Below are positions 52,892-61,153 of a stretch of DNA of 64,000 nt, piece after piece. Position 1 is the stretch's first letter. Each line of letters opens with the position of its first letter. The position numbers were made by a program, and so were the translations under genes. This DNA comes from Nitrincola lacisaponensis. Lineage in GTDB: Bacteria; Pseudomonadota; Gammaproteobacteria; Pseudomonadales; Balneatricaceae. The notes below the pieces were generated by a model that worked only from the letters and a program-made list of their open reading frames with translations, was not told where the DNA came from and did not search any database. The stretch covers positions 1-64,000 of the forward strand of contig NZ_JMSZ01000036.1 in assembly GCF_000691225.1 (NCBI RefSeq). Direction: 5' to 3'.

Positions 52892-53266
52892 TACAGGAAC
52901 CGGTTGATACCCTTCAGCCATCAGTCTGAAGATGCCGCCCTCTATATTGATCACTTCTTGTTGTAAATGGGGTTCCAGCAAACCCGATAACTGCTCGGTA
53001 CGGTTACCGGTTCGACAGATCAAGGCGACAGGACGATCATCAAGAAGAGGGGCCAGCTCCTGCAAAAAGAGGCGTGATGCGGTAATGGGAATGGCGCCTT
53101 CAACAATCCCGGTTTCTTGCCATTCATGCGGCTCCCGTATGTCAATAAGCAGCACATCCATCGCTTTGAGTTCATCAGCAGAGGGTGCAATAGACTCATA
53201 TGCCCCTACTGGCAGCGCCAGTAGGCTGATCGAAAACGCAGTGAAAATAGCAGTGATATATTTCAT
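52874..53266 (-). CDS. Exported rhodanese-domain protein
   Basis: A 130-aa protein with an N-terminal signal peptide (FTAFSISLLALPVGAYES) and a single rhodanese domain; the active-site Cys is Cys84 in ICRTGNRTEQ. I start it at 53266 because upstream starts would place a long hydrophilic segment before the signal. It is transcribed divergently from arsR across 93 bases. A periplasmic sulfur- or arsenic-thiol-handling role is possible; the family is broad. Confidence 0.82.
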   Translation of the reverse strand: MKYITAIFTAFSISLLALPVGAYESIAPSADELKAMDVLLIDIREPHEWQETGIVEGAIPITASRLFLQELAPLLDDRPVALICRTGNRTEQLSGLLEPHLQQEVINIEGGIFRLMAEGYQPVPVSKHMQ

Positions 53267-53317
53267 AAATTGAGTGTAATCCATAAAGCATAAGTTATGT
53301 AAGTATATAACAGAAAC

Positions 53318-53358
53318 TTGACTCTGGAATAATATGTCCATATTCTTGGAAGTATGGA
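53318..53358 (+). promoter_or_regulatory. arsR promoter with overlapping palindromic operators
   Basis: TTGACT (53318) and TATTCT (53341) are separated by exactly 17 bases. Two overlapping inverted repeats cover the -10: AATATG-TC-CATATT (53331-53344) and TCCATA...TATGGA (53337-53358), the latter reaching the ribosome site. This is the expected layout for ArsR self-repression relieved by arsenite. Confidence 0.7.
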
Positions 53359-53359
53359 T

Positions 53360-53704
53360 ATGAATAATGCAATTGAGCGTTTTGCGGCGCTCTCCCAAGA
53401 AACACGCCTGAAGGCATTTCGCTTGCTGGTTCAACATGAACCGGACGGATTGCCTGCGGGTGAGATCGCCAGGCAGCTGAACGTGCCACACAATACCTTA
53501 TCGGCACATTTGTCGGTGCTTTCACAAGCGGGGCTGGTGATTTCCCAGCGTCAGAGTCGCTCGATTATTTACCGGGTAAATTTAAGTCATATGCGCGAGA
53601 CAATCGAGTTTTTGGCACGTGACTGCTGTGGTGGGCACCCGGATGTATGCGAATCATTGCTACCGGCTTTAGAAGACAGCAACCCCTTACCCAGCAACCA
53701 GTAA
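53360..53704 (+). CDS. arsR: ArsR-family arsenite-responsive repressor
   Basis: A 114-aa winged-helix repressor. The DNA-recognition helix region is EIARQLNVPHNTLSAHLSVL near 35-54. The C-terminal DCCGGHPDVC (Cys89, Cys90, Cys97) matches the arsenite site of the Acidithiobacillus ArsR type, rather than the CVC type of E. coli ArsR. I start it at 53360 because GGAAG is seven bases upstream; an ATG at 53354 is too close. It should control itself, acr3-arsA and perhaps the other arsenic operons here. Confidence 0.93.
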   Translation: MNNAIERFAALSQETRLKAFRLLVQHEPDGLPAGEIARQLNVPHNTLSAHLSVLSQAGLVISQRQSRSIIYRVNLSHMRETIEFLARDCCGGHPDVCESLLPALEDSNPLPSNQ

Positions 53705-53756
53705 GGTGGCTATACACCATGATTCATGACAATTTGATTAGGATAGGAGTGAGAGC

Positions 53757-54845
53757 ATGAAGGCTCAGGATAAGGCAGAAGCGCCAAGTACGGCCGAGGG
53801 AATGGGGCTGTTCGAGCGTTTTTTGACACTTTGGGTGGCATTAGCGATAGTGGCGGGTATCTTATTGGGCCAGTTTGCGCCAGCTATTCCCGAAACCCTG
53901 TCGCGCTTTGAGTATGCGCAGGTCTCCATTCCGGTAGCGATACTTATCTGGGCGATGATCTTCCCGATGATGCTGCAGATAGATTTCAGTTCCATCGTCG
54001 GTGTGGGCCGCCAACCTAAAGGGCTAATCATTACTACATCAGTCAACTGGCTGATCAAACCCTTCACCATGTTTGCGATATCCTGGTTTTTTCTGATGGT
54101 GGTATTTAAGCCACTGATTCCGGAAGACATGGCGCGTCAATATCTGGCTGGCGCTATTCTCTTGGGTGCAGCCCCTTGTACCGCGATGGTGTTTGTCTGG
54201 AGTTATCTGACCCGTGGTGATGCCGCCTATACACTGGTGCAGGTGGCCATCAATGATCTGATTATGCTGTTTGCCTTCGCACCGATTGTGGTGTTTTTGC
54301 TGGGCATCTCCAATATTCAGGTGCCCTGGGATACGGTGATCCTGTCTGTGGTGCTGTATATCGTGATTCCGTTAGGCGCGGGTTATCTGACGCGCCGATG
54401 GGTGATTCAGCACTATGGTCTTGAATGGTTTACCGGCGTATTTATGAAACGCCTGGCACCTGTCACCCCGATAGGTTTAATTATAACCCTGGTGCTGTTA
54501 TTCGCGTTTCAGGGTGATGTGATTATTGCCAACCCATTGCATATTTTGTTGATTGCGATCCCTCTGATTATTCAGACATTTCTGATTTTCTTTATCGCCT
54601 ATGGCTGGTGTAAGGCCTGGCGAGTGCCACACAACGTGGCGGCACCCGCAGGCATGATCGGCGCCAGTAATTTCTTCGAGCTGGCAGTTGCCGTCGCTAT
54701 AGCGCTGTTCGGCCTGCAATCCGGTGCCGCTTTAGCAACCGTTGTCGGTGTATTGGTTGAAGTGCCACTGATGTTGGCTCTGGTACGTATCGCCAACAAG
54801 ACACGCCATCACTTTCCACCCGCAACGAGTCATCAGAATGTTTGA
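53757..54845 (+). CDS. acr3: Acr3-family arsenite efflux permease
   Basis: A 362-aa membrane protein with about ten helices of the Acr3 family (unrelated to ArsB). The conserved GAAPCTAMVFVWSYLTRGD (about 140-158) contains the essential Cys, and GASNFFELAVAVAIALFG (about 301-318) is the second Acr3 signature. It expels arsenite. AGGAG precedes the start, and the gene overlaps arsA by eight bases, suggesting the permease and ATPase are made together. Confidence 0.96.
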   Translation: MKAQDKAEAPSTAEGMGLFERFLTLWVALAIVAGILLGQFAPAIPETLSRFEYAQVSIPVAILIWAMIFPMMLQIDFSSIVGVGRQPKGLIITTSVNWLIKPFTMFAISWFFLMVVFKPLIPEDMARQYLAGAILLGAAPCTAMVFVWSYLTRGDAAYTLVQVAINDLIMLFAFAPIVVFLLGISNIQVPWDTVILSVVLYIVIPLGAGYLTRRWVIQHYGLEWFTGVFMKRLAPVTPIGLIITLVLLFAFQGDVIIANPLHILLIAIPLIIQTFLIFFIAYGWCKAWRVPHNVAAPAGMIGASNFFELAVAVAIALFGLQSGAALATVVGVLVEVPLMLALVRIANKTRHHFPPATSHQNV

Positions 54846-56586
54846 TCAGTTGCCAAAATTTGTCTTTTTTACAGGCAAGGGAGGGGTCGGTAAAACCTCC
54901 TTAGCCTGTGCGACGGCTGTTGATCTGGCAGATGCTGGCCTGCGGGTGTTGTTGGTCAGTACCGACCCGGCTTCCAATGTGGGTCAGGTGTTTGCTACGG
55001 ACATAGGCAATCACATCACGCCAATTGGCCAGGTGTCCGGGTTGGAAGCGCTGGAAATTGATCCAGAAGCCGCAGCAGAAGACTATCGCGAGCGTATTAT
55101 CGGCCCCATCCGCGGCACGCTGTCTGAAAAAGCCCTGAATAGCATCAAAGAGCAATTATCGGGTGCTTGTACAACCGAGATTGCCGCGTTTGATGAGTTC
55201 ACGGCACTGCTGACCGATCCAGAATTGATCGAGTGTTATGACCATATTGTTTTTGATACCGCCCCGACCGGCCATACTATCCGTTTACTTAAGCTGCCGG
55301 GTGCCTGGAGCGGCTTTCTGGAAACCGGCGGTGATGCATCCTGCCTGGGGCCTTTGGCGGGGTTGGAAAAGCAGCGTGAACGTTATGCGGCGGCGGTAAA
55401 CAGCCTGTCGAATGCGGACATGACCCGAATGATACTGGTGGCCAGACCGCGTAGCAGCTCGCTGGCGGAAGCCGCCAGGACACATAGAGAGTTAGCTGAT
55501 ATCGGTATTCGCAATCAGCAGTTGGCGATCAATGGCTTAATGCCCGATGAAGCCCTAGATGATGCACTGGCAGTCAGTATGATCCATCGGGAGCGTGGCG
55601 CGATGGACGCCATGGATGCTGATCTTGCCAGCCTGGTCAGACATGATTTCTACCTGCGCCCGGAGAATCTGGTCGGTATCGATGCATTACGCCGAATGAG
55701 TCAGCCCATCAACGGCTTACAGGCTGGTGCTAAGCATCAGGCGATGGCGGATTTACCCTTCTTGTCCCGGCTGATCGATGGCCTCGAAGAGGCCGGTAAG
55801 GGGCTGATCATGACCATGGGCAAGGGCGGTGTTGGCAAAACCACTATCGCTGCAGCTGTTGCGGTAGAGCTGGCTGCGCGTGGTCATGAGGTTTTACTCA
55901 CCACCACTGACCCCGCAGCCCATCTGCACGAAACACTGGCGGGTGACGTGGCTAATCTCAGCGTTAGTCGCATTGATCCGGCTGTAGAAACTCAACGCTA
56001 CCGTGATCAGATTATGGCGTCACGCGGGGCCAGTCTCGATGCTCAGGGCCGAGCCCTGCTGGAAGAGGATCTGCGCTCACCCTGTACGGAAGAAATTGCA
56101 GTATTTCAGGCATTTTCCAGAACCATACGTGAGGCTAGTCGCAAATTTGTGGTGATGGATACCGCACCCACAGGACATACCCTGTTACTACTGGATGCTA
56201 CGGGCGCTTATCATCGCGATATTATGCGCCATGCTGGTGAAACCCGTGCGCGGATGGTGACACCAATGATGCGTTTACAGGACCCGGCGCAAACTCGGGT
56301 ACTCATTGTAACGTTACCGGAAACAATACCAGTATTAGAGGCTGCTCGTTTGCAGGAAGACCTGCAGCGCGCAGAGATCCAGCCTTATGCCTGGGTGGTG
56401 AACTCAAGTCTTGTCGCTACCGCTACCCAGCATCCTTTACTGGCTGCACGAGCTGCGACAGAGGTCCCTGAAATAATGCGCGTGCAAACAGAGCTCAGTG
56501 CTCGTTATGCCGTGGTACCCATGTTGGCCGATGATCCTGTCGGTGCTGACAGATTGCGTGCGCTGATCGGTTCAGTTCAGGCTTGA
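54838..56586 (+). CDS. arsA: Arsenical pump-driving ATPase ArsA, two-domain
   Basis: A 582-aa two-domain ATPase. The A1 P-loop GKGGVGKTS (about 13-21) and A2 P-loop GKGGVGKTT (about 328-336) are intact. The three metalloid-binding cysteines known from E. coli ArsA are conserved: Cys111 (SGACTTEIAAFDEF), Cys169 (DASCLGPL) and Cys416 (RSPCTEEIAVF). It powers arsenite extrusion, here by Acr3 rather than ArsB. The usual arsenite chaperone gene arsD is absent from the window. It ends tail to tail with arsC, overlapping 15 bases. Confidence 0.96.
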   Translation: MFDQLPKFVFFTGKGGVGKTSLACATAVDLADAGLRVLLVSTDPASNVGQVFATDIGNHITPIGQVSGLEALEIDPEAAAEDYRERIIGPIRGTLSEKALNSIKEQLSGACTTEIAAFDEFTALLTDPELIECYDHIVFDTAPTGHTIRLLKLPGAWSGFLETGGDASCLGPLAGLEKQRERYAAAVNSLSNADMTRMILVARPRSSSLAEAARTHRELADIGIRNQQLAINGLMPDEALDDALAVSMIHRERGAMDAMDADLASLVRHDFYLRPENLVGIDALRRMSQPINGLQAGAKHQAMADLPFLSRLIDGLEEAGKGLIMTMGKGGVGKTTIAAAVAVELAARGHEVLLTTTDPAAHLHETLAGDVANLSVSRIDPAVETQRYRDQIMASRGASLDAQGRALLEEDLRSPCTEEIAVFQAFSRTIREASRKFVVMDTAPTGHTLLLLDATGAYHRDIMRHAGETRARMVTPMMRLQDPAQTRVLIVTLPETIPVLEAARLQEDLQRAEIQPYAWVVNSSLVATATQHPLLAARAATEVPEIMRVQTELSARYAVVPMLADDPVGADRLRALIGSVQA

Positions 56587-57039
56587 GCATTGGTCCAACA
56601 GGGTGTCCAATTCGGGCGGAGAAAGATGTTCAGGGTGATGTTGCAAAAAATAATCGATACGTCGCTGCAACAGTGTGAATGCCTGCTCGAAGGCGGCTTG
56701 CTGACCCTCTGCACTGGCATTTATCTTGGACGGATCTGTCATGCTCCAATGGCTTCGCATGACGTTGCCCAGATAGACCGGGCAGGGGGTGCTGGCGGCA
56801 TCTGAACAGAGCGTGATCACCAGGTCGGGCACGACTGGGAGGCTGTCCCAGTCTTTACTGAACAGGCCCTCGGTGGCAATGTGATGAGATTCAAGGGTTT
56901 TTAAAGCCATAGGGTGAACGTTTTGTGCAGGATGGCTACCGGCACTGAATGCTTGATGAACGTTAGTACGCTCATTCAGTATCGCTTCTGCCATGATGGA
57001 GCGGCAGCTATTGCCGGTGCACAGAAAAAGTATATTCAT
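56572..57039 (-). CDS. arsC: Thioredoxin-coupled-type arsenate reductase ArsC
   Basis: A 155-aa low-molecular-weight-phosphatase-fold arsenate reductase. The catalytic loop CTGNSCRS has Cys7 as nucleophile with Arg13, and the redox cysteines Cys78 and Cys86 (LCSDAASTPC) correspond to those of the Staphylococcus enzyme, so thioredoxin should be the reductant. It is encoded opposite arsRBA-type genes, divergently from the GAPDH-arsJ pair. It reduces cytosolic arsenate to arsenite for Acr3. Confidence 0.92.
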   Translation of the reverse strand: MNILFLCTGNSCRSIMAEAILNERTNVHQAFSAGSHPAQNVHPMALKTLESHHIATEGLFSKDWDSLPVVPDLVITLCSDAASTPCPVYLGNVMRSHWSMTDPSKINASAEGQQAAFEQAFTLLQRRIDYFLQHHPEHLSPPELDTLLDQCSSLN

Positions 57040-57048
57040 GGTTGCTCC

Positions 57049-57070
57049 AATATATGAAAAGCCATATATT
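57049..57070. promoter_or_regulatory. Palindromic operator between arsC and the GAPDH-arsJ pair
   Basis: AATATATG and CATATATT are a perfect inverted repeat with six bases between, located nine bases upstream of the arsC start. The half-sites and spacing match those before arxB' at 43091. It could be an ArsR-type site for arsC and perhaps for the divergent gene at 57201. The rest of 57071-57200 shows nothing clear. Confidence 0.6.
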
Positions 57071-57200
57071 CGTGAATTTTAGACTAGGGTTTCTTCCGAG
57101 TGTAGCTCGTTTGGTGAGACTCTTGGTCGCACAATTGTCATCTGGGTGGTTTACGCTATGCCGCCATTCGTATATTTAGTTAATAAAATAAGGTGAAGTA

Positions 57201-58214
57201 ATGACCATTAAAGTCGGTATCAATGGTTTTGGTCGCATGGGACGTTTGGCACTGCGTGCCGCCTGGAACTGGCCTGAATTTGAGTTTGTGCAGATTAATG
57301 ATCCGGCCGCTGATGCTGTCAGTCTGGCACATTTGTTGAATTTTGACTCGGTACATGGCCGTTGGGCGCATGAGGCGATGGCAGAACAGGGTGCTATGCT
57401 GATCGAAGGCAAGCGCATTGCTGTCAGTCAGAATAAAAGCATTGATGAAACCGATTGGTCGGGTTGTGATCTGGTATTTGAATGCTCCGGCAAGATGAAA
57501 ACCACCGCGTTGCTGCAGGCCTATCTTGATCAAGGCGTTAAACGCGTTGTGGTGTCTGCACCGATCAAAGAGCCGGGTGTGCTCAATGTGGTGATGGGGG
57601 TTAATGATCACTTGTATGATCCGGCACAGCATCCGATCGTGACCGCCGCTTCCTGTACCACCAACTGCCTGGCACCGGTTGTTAAGGTTATCCATGAGTC
57701 GCTGGGTATCCGTCATGCCAGCATGACCACCATTCACGATCTGACCAATACCCAGACCATCCTGGATGCTCCCCACAAGGATCTGCGTCGTGCCCGGGCT
57801 TGCGGTATGAGCCTGATTCCGACAACGACCGGATCCGCAAAAGCGATTATCGAGATTTTTCCTGAACTGGCCGGGCGTATCAATGGTCATGCGGTTCGGG
57901 TGCCCTTAGCTAATGCCTCACTGACCGATTGTGTATTCGAGGTTGAAAAAGCGACCACCGCAGAAGAAGTGAATGCTTACCTCAAAGCGGCAGCAGAGGG
58001 TGAGTTGGCTGGCATACTGGGTTATGAAGAGCGTCCACTGGTGTCTGTGGACTATCGTGGTGATTCCCGCTCCAGCATTATCGATGCTTTATCTACCATG
58101 GTCATCAATGGTACTCAGGTAAAAATCTACGCCTGGTATGACAATGAGTGGGGCTACTCGGTGCGTATGGCCGAGCTGGGACGTAAAATTGGCCTGTTGG
58201 ATCAGGCAGGTTAA
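57201..58214 (+). CDS. ArsJ-associated glyceraldehyde-3-phosphate dehydrogenase
   Basis: A 337-aa GAPDH with the N-terminal NAD site ([18 protein letters not shown]) and catalytic Cys152 in [11 protein letters not shown]. In arsenic islands a GAPDH gene is paired with arsJ: the enzyme makes 1-arseno-3-phosphoglycerate from arsenate and glyceraldehyde-3-phosphate, which ArsJ exports. Here arsJ starts three bases later. AAGGTGA lies before the start. A housekeeping glycolytic role is less likely in this context. Confidence 0.93.
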   Translation: MTIKVGINGFGRMGRLALRAAWNWPEFEFVQINDPAADAVSLAHLLNFDSVHGRWAHEAMAEQGAMLIEGKRIAVSQNKSIDETDWSGCDLVFECSGKMKTTALLQAYLDQGVKRVVVSAPIKEPGVLNVVMGVNDHLYDPAQHPIVTAASCTTNCLAPVVKVIHESLGIRHASMTTIHDLTNTQTILDAPHKDLRRARACGMSLIPTTTGSAKAIIEIFPELAGRINGHAVRVPLANASLTDCVFEVEKATTAEEVNAYLKAAAEGELAGILGYEERPLVSVDYRGDSRSSIIDALSTMVINGTQVKIYAWYDNEWGYSVRMAELGRKIGLLDQAG

Positions 58215-58216
58215 GC

Positions 58217-59434
58217 ATGTTCGCGCACCTGTCACCGGCGATACGCCAGTACCTGATCGTAACCGGTAACTACTGGGCCTTCACGCTGACCGACGGTGCG
58301 CTGCGCATGCTGGTGGTGCTCTACTTTAATCAGTTGGGCTACTCACCTTTACAGATCGCTATGCTGTTCGTGTTTTATGAAGTCTTCGGCGTAGTCACCA
58401 ATCTGGTGGGTGGTTGGTTAGGCGCGCGTCTGGGGCTGAACCGCACCATGAATGTGGGGCTGGCGTTGCAGGTCGTGGCACTGTTGATGCTCACCCTGCC
58501 CGCTGAGTACCTGACGGTTATCTGGGTGATGTTGGCGCAGGCCTTGTCGGGTATTGCCAAAGATCTGAACAAAATGAGCGCCAAAAGTGCCATCAAGTTG
58601 CTGGTACCTGAAGAAGCGCAGGGCACGCTGTTTAAGTGGGTGGCACTGTTAACCGGTTCGAAAAATGCACTGAAAGGGATAGGGTTTTTCCTCGGTGCCG
58701 TGCTCTTGAGCCTGCTTGGCTTTATGGGTGCCGTACTGGCTATGGCGCTGATGCTGGCGCTGGTGTGGGTGATGTCGGTGCTCCTGCTGCGCAATGATAT
58801 GGGGCGGATGAAAAACAAGCCCAAATTTCGTGAAGTGTTTTCCAAAAGCCGGGCGATCAATGTGCTGGCGGCGGCGCGCATGTTTCTGTTTGCTTCCCGG
58901 GATGTCTGGTTTGTCATTGCACTGCCGGTGTTCTTGAAGGAAACCCTGGGCTGGGACTTCTGGCAAGTCGGATTTTTTATGGCCTGCTGGGTGATCGGCT
59001 ATGGTGTTGTGCAATCACTGGCACCCTTGTTTACCGGTAAACGCTCCGGGCGCATCCCTGGCCGTGGAGCCGTGGTGGGCTGGGGAGCCGGGTTGGCTAT
59101 ACTGCCGTTGTTGATTGCCCAGGGAATGGTGTTGCCGCTGGATACCACCTGGGTCATCGTGGTTGGATTGATGGTATTCGGTGCGGTGTTTGCGGTTAAT
59201 TCATCGCTGCACAGCTATCTGATCGTCAGTTATGCCCGCGGAGATGGCGTCTCCCTGGATGTCGGCTTTTACTACATGGCCAATGCAATGGGGCGGTTGC
59301 TGGGAACCGTCTTGTCCGGCTGGCTGTATATGGCCCATGGCCTGGTCACCTGTCTGGTGGTTTCTGCCGTGATGGTGTTGGCCGCCGTGTTGATCTCTTT
59401 GGCCTTGCCTGCCGGGCGACTGGCAACTCGCTGA
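58217..59434 (+). CDS. arsJ: Organoarsenical efflux MFS permease ArsJ
   Basis: A 405-aa major-facilitator protein with about 11-12 helices. Family-typical segments are NYWAFTLTDGALRMLVVLYFN-like near residues 15-35 and ALSGIAKDLNKMSAKSAIK near 112-130. Coupled to the GAPDH gene by a three-base gap, it exports the unstable arsenate ester 1-arseno-3-phosphoglycerate, giving arsenate resistance without reduction. It is the last recognisable gene of the arsenic island. Confidence 0.92.
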   Translation: MFAHLSPAIRQYLIVTGNYWAFTLTDGALRMLVVLYFNQLGYSPLQIAMLFVFYEVFGVVTNLVGGWLGARLGLNRTMNVGLALQVVALLMLTLPAEYLTVIWVMLAQALSGIAKDLNKMSAKSAIKLLVPEEAQGTLFKWVALLTGSKNALKGIGFFLGAVLLSLLGFMGAVLAMALMLALVWVMSVLLLRNDMGRMKNKPKFREVFSKSRAINVLAAARMFLFASRDVWFVIALPVFLKETLGWDFWQVGFFMACWVIGYGVVQSLAPLFTGKRSGRIPGRGAVVGWGAGLAILPLLIAQGMVLPLDTTWVIVVGLMVFGAVFAVNSSLHSYLIVSYARGDGVSLDVGFYYMANAMGRLLGTVLSGWLYMAHGLVTCLVVSAVMVLAAVLISLALPAGRLATR

Positions 59435-59442
59435 GCGAAATA

Positions 59443-59515
59443 GAAACTTATAAATTGCTTAATCGCAAAAAAGAAACTAATATGTTTCTTATTGATTGAT
59501 AGCAACTTATAAGTT
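59443..59515. promoter_or_regulatory. Repeated operators before hipBA
   Basis: Three related elements precede the start at 59521: GAAACTTATAA (59443), the inverted repeat AAGAAAC-6-GTTTCTT (59471-59490), and the perfect palindrome AACTTATAAGTT (59504-59515). All carry a GAAAC/AACTTATAA theme. Multiple sites are typical of HipB-type autoregulation. Confidence 0.7.
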
Positions 59516-59520
59516 TCATT

Positions 59521-59826
59521 ATGCGCTCACTACTCGAACAGATCAAACAGCGACGTTTAGCACTGGCACTGAAGCAGCAGGATATGCTGCTGCGGATAGG
59601 GATTTCACGCCAGCAATATCAAAGAATTGAGTCCAAGGGCAATCCTCGGCTCGATACACTTGAGTTGATCGCGAAGGGACTTAAAAGTGAACTGCTGTTG
59701 ATCCCACAAGAAAAACTCAATGCGGTATTGGCCGTACTGTCTGACGATTCAAACCAGGCAGCCAAGGAAAACAACCCCTCATTCGCCGATGACCCGTGGC
59801 AGGAATTATTGGGAGATAACGAATGA
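59521..59826 (+). CDS. hipB: HipB-like XRE-family antitoxin/repressor
   Basis: A 101-aa protein with an XRE helix-turn-helix in its first 65 residues (LALALKQQDMLLRIGISRQQYQRIESKGNPRLDTLELIAKGL is the HTH core, positions about 13-54) and a disordered acidic C-terminus. Its stop overlaps the hipA start (ATGA), the usual antitoxin-toxin order. It probably binds the repeated operators upstream and neutralises the HipA-like kinase. Confidence 0.88.
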   Translation: MRSLLEQIKQRRLALALKQQDMLLRIGISRQQYQRIESKGNPRLDTLELIAKGLKSELLLIPQEKLNAVLAVLSDDSNQAAKENNPSFADDPWQELLGDNE

Positions 59827-61112
59827 GCGCCGATACACCCGCTGAAGTGAATGTATTGCAGCTCAGTATGCATGGTGTACTGATAGGCTACCTTGCAGGC
59901 TTCAGGAGTGGCCTCAATGTGTTGAGTTTTGCGGATAGCTTTAAAAACAATCCTGATCGCCCGACATTCAGCTTGATGACACACCCCAGGTTTCCGAATG
60001 CGGATAAAGTTATCGCTCAGCCATGGGCTCGGAATCAAAGACTACATCCTGTGCTTTCAAACCTGCTGCCAGAGGGCTCTTTACGAGAGTTGATTGCGCA
60101 AGGTTTGAAGGTGCATGTTGATAATGAATTTCACCTGTTGTCGTATCTTGGTGAAGACTTGCCGGGCGCTATTGAAGCCAGGCCCATGGAGCCTGAAGAG
60201 GTCCCTGACTTTTTACTCGACAGGGTGCTCAGCACTGACGGAAAGGTCAGGGCCGTTAAGTTCAACAAGGCCACCCAGGCAAACAAGTTTTCTTTGGCTG
60301 GTGTGCAGATGAAATTTTCCATGAAGGCAAAGGATGGACGCTATCATTTATCCAAAGGCGATGTGTTGGGTGACTGGATCATTAAAACACCATCGACCCA
60401 GCACAAATTTGTACCACTGAACGAGTTCACCGCCATGTCATTGGCAGGGCTGGTGGGTGTTGATATTCCTGACATCAAACTGGTTGAACTGGATAAGCTC
60501 GATCACCTGCCGCAAATCAACTTACCCGACGAGAAGTTGGCTTTCGCGATCAAGCGCTTTGATCGTGATGATAATCAGCGTATCCACATGGAAGACTTTG
60601 CCCAGATTCTGGTGAAGTATCCTCACGAAAAATACACTTCCGCTAACTACGAGAATATCGGCAAGGTTATTTATGATTTTTCTGGTGAGGGTCTGGCCGA
60701 CGCTCAGCAGTTTGCAAGACGACTACTGGTAAATGTTCTGTTGGCGAATGGCGATGCACATCTCAAGAATTGGAGCTTTCTATATCCTGATAAGATCACG
60801 CCACGGCTCTCTCCCGCCTACGATATCCTGACAACAAGTATTTATATCGACAATGAAACCCAGTTTGCGCTCAACCTGGGCAAAACGAAGCAATGGTATG
60901 CCGTCTCAATGGTGCATTTCCAGTCCTGGGCAGATAAATCAGGTATTCCATGGCGAGCCATTAAACCGCATTTGGATGACACGCTGAGACGGGCAAGGAC
61001 GCTATGGCCTGAAGCACTTAAACAGCTACCCATGCATGATGTGCATAAAGCGGAGTTGAGAGCGCATTGGAGCAGGCTTCACGAAGATTTTAAAATTCAT
61101 AGCGCAGGATAA
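59823..61112 (+). CDS. hipA: HipA-like serine/threonine kinase toxin
   Basis: A 429-aa HipA-family kinase. The N-terminal HipA domain (about 10-115) is followed by the kinase core: the SLAGVQMKFS segment near 158-167 resembles the HipA Ser-containing activation loop, and the catalytic loop NGDAHLKN has Asp311 and Asn316, with the metal-binding Asp334 in SPAYDI. E. coli HipA phosphorylates glutamyl-tRNA synthetase and triggers persistence; the target here is unknown. All key residues appear intact. It forms a module with hipB at the edge of the arsenic island. Confidence 0.88.
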   Translation: MSADTPAEVNVLQLSMHGVLIGYLAGFRSGLNVLSFADSFKNNPDRPTFSLMTHPRFPNADKVIAQPWARNQRLHPVLSNLLPEGSLRELIAQGLKVHVDNEFHLLSYLGEDLPGAIEARPMEPEEVPDFLLDRVLSTDGKVRAVKFNKATQANKFSLAGVQMKFSMKAKDGRYHLSKGDVLGDWIIKTPSTQHKFVPLNEFTAMSLAGLVGVDIPDIKLVELDKLDHLPQINLPDEKLAFAIKRFDRDDNQRIHMEDFAQILVKYPHEKYTSANYENIGKVIYDFSGEGLADAQQFARRLLVNVLLANGDAHLKNWSFLYPDKITPRLSPAYDILTTSIYIDNETQFALNLGKTKQWYAVSMVHFQSWADKSGIPWRAIKPHLDDTLRRARTLWPEALKQLPMHDVHKAELRAHWSRLHEDFKIHSAG

Positions 61113-61153
61113 AAACTATCCCCTCGTGTTGCCTGCATATTCCAGCGACATTT

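Noticed and set aside
52874-53491. Rhodanese gene starting about 75 codons further upstream
   Set aside because: The extra sequence runs antisense through the start of arsR and its promoter and would hide the clear signal peptide; the start at 53266 is preferred.
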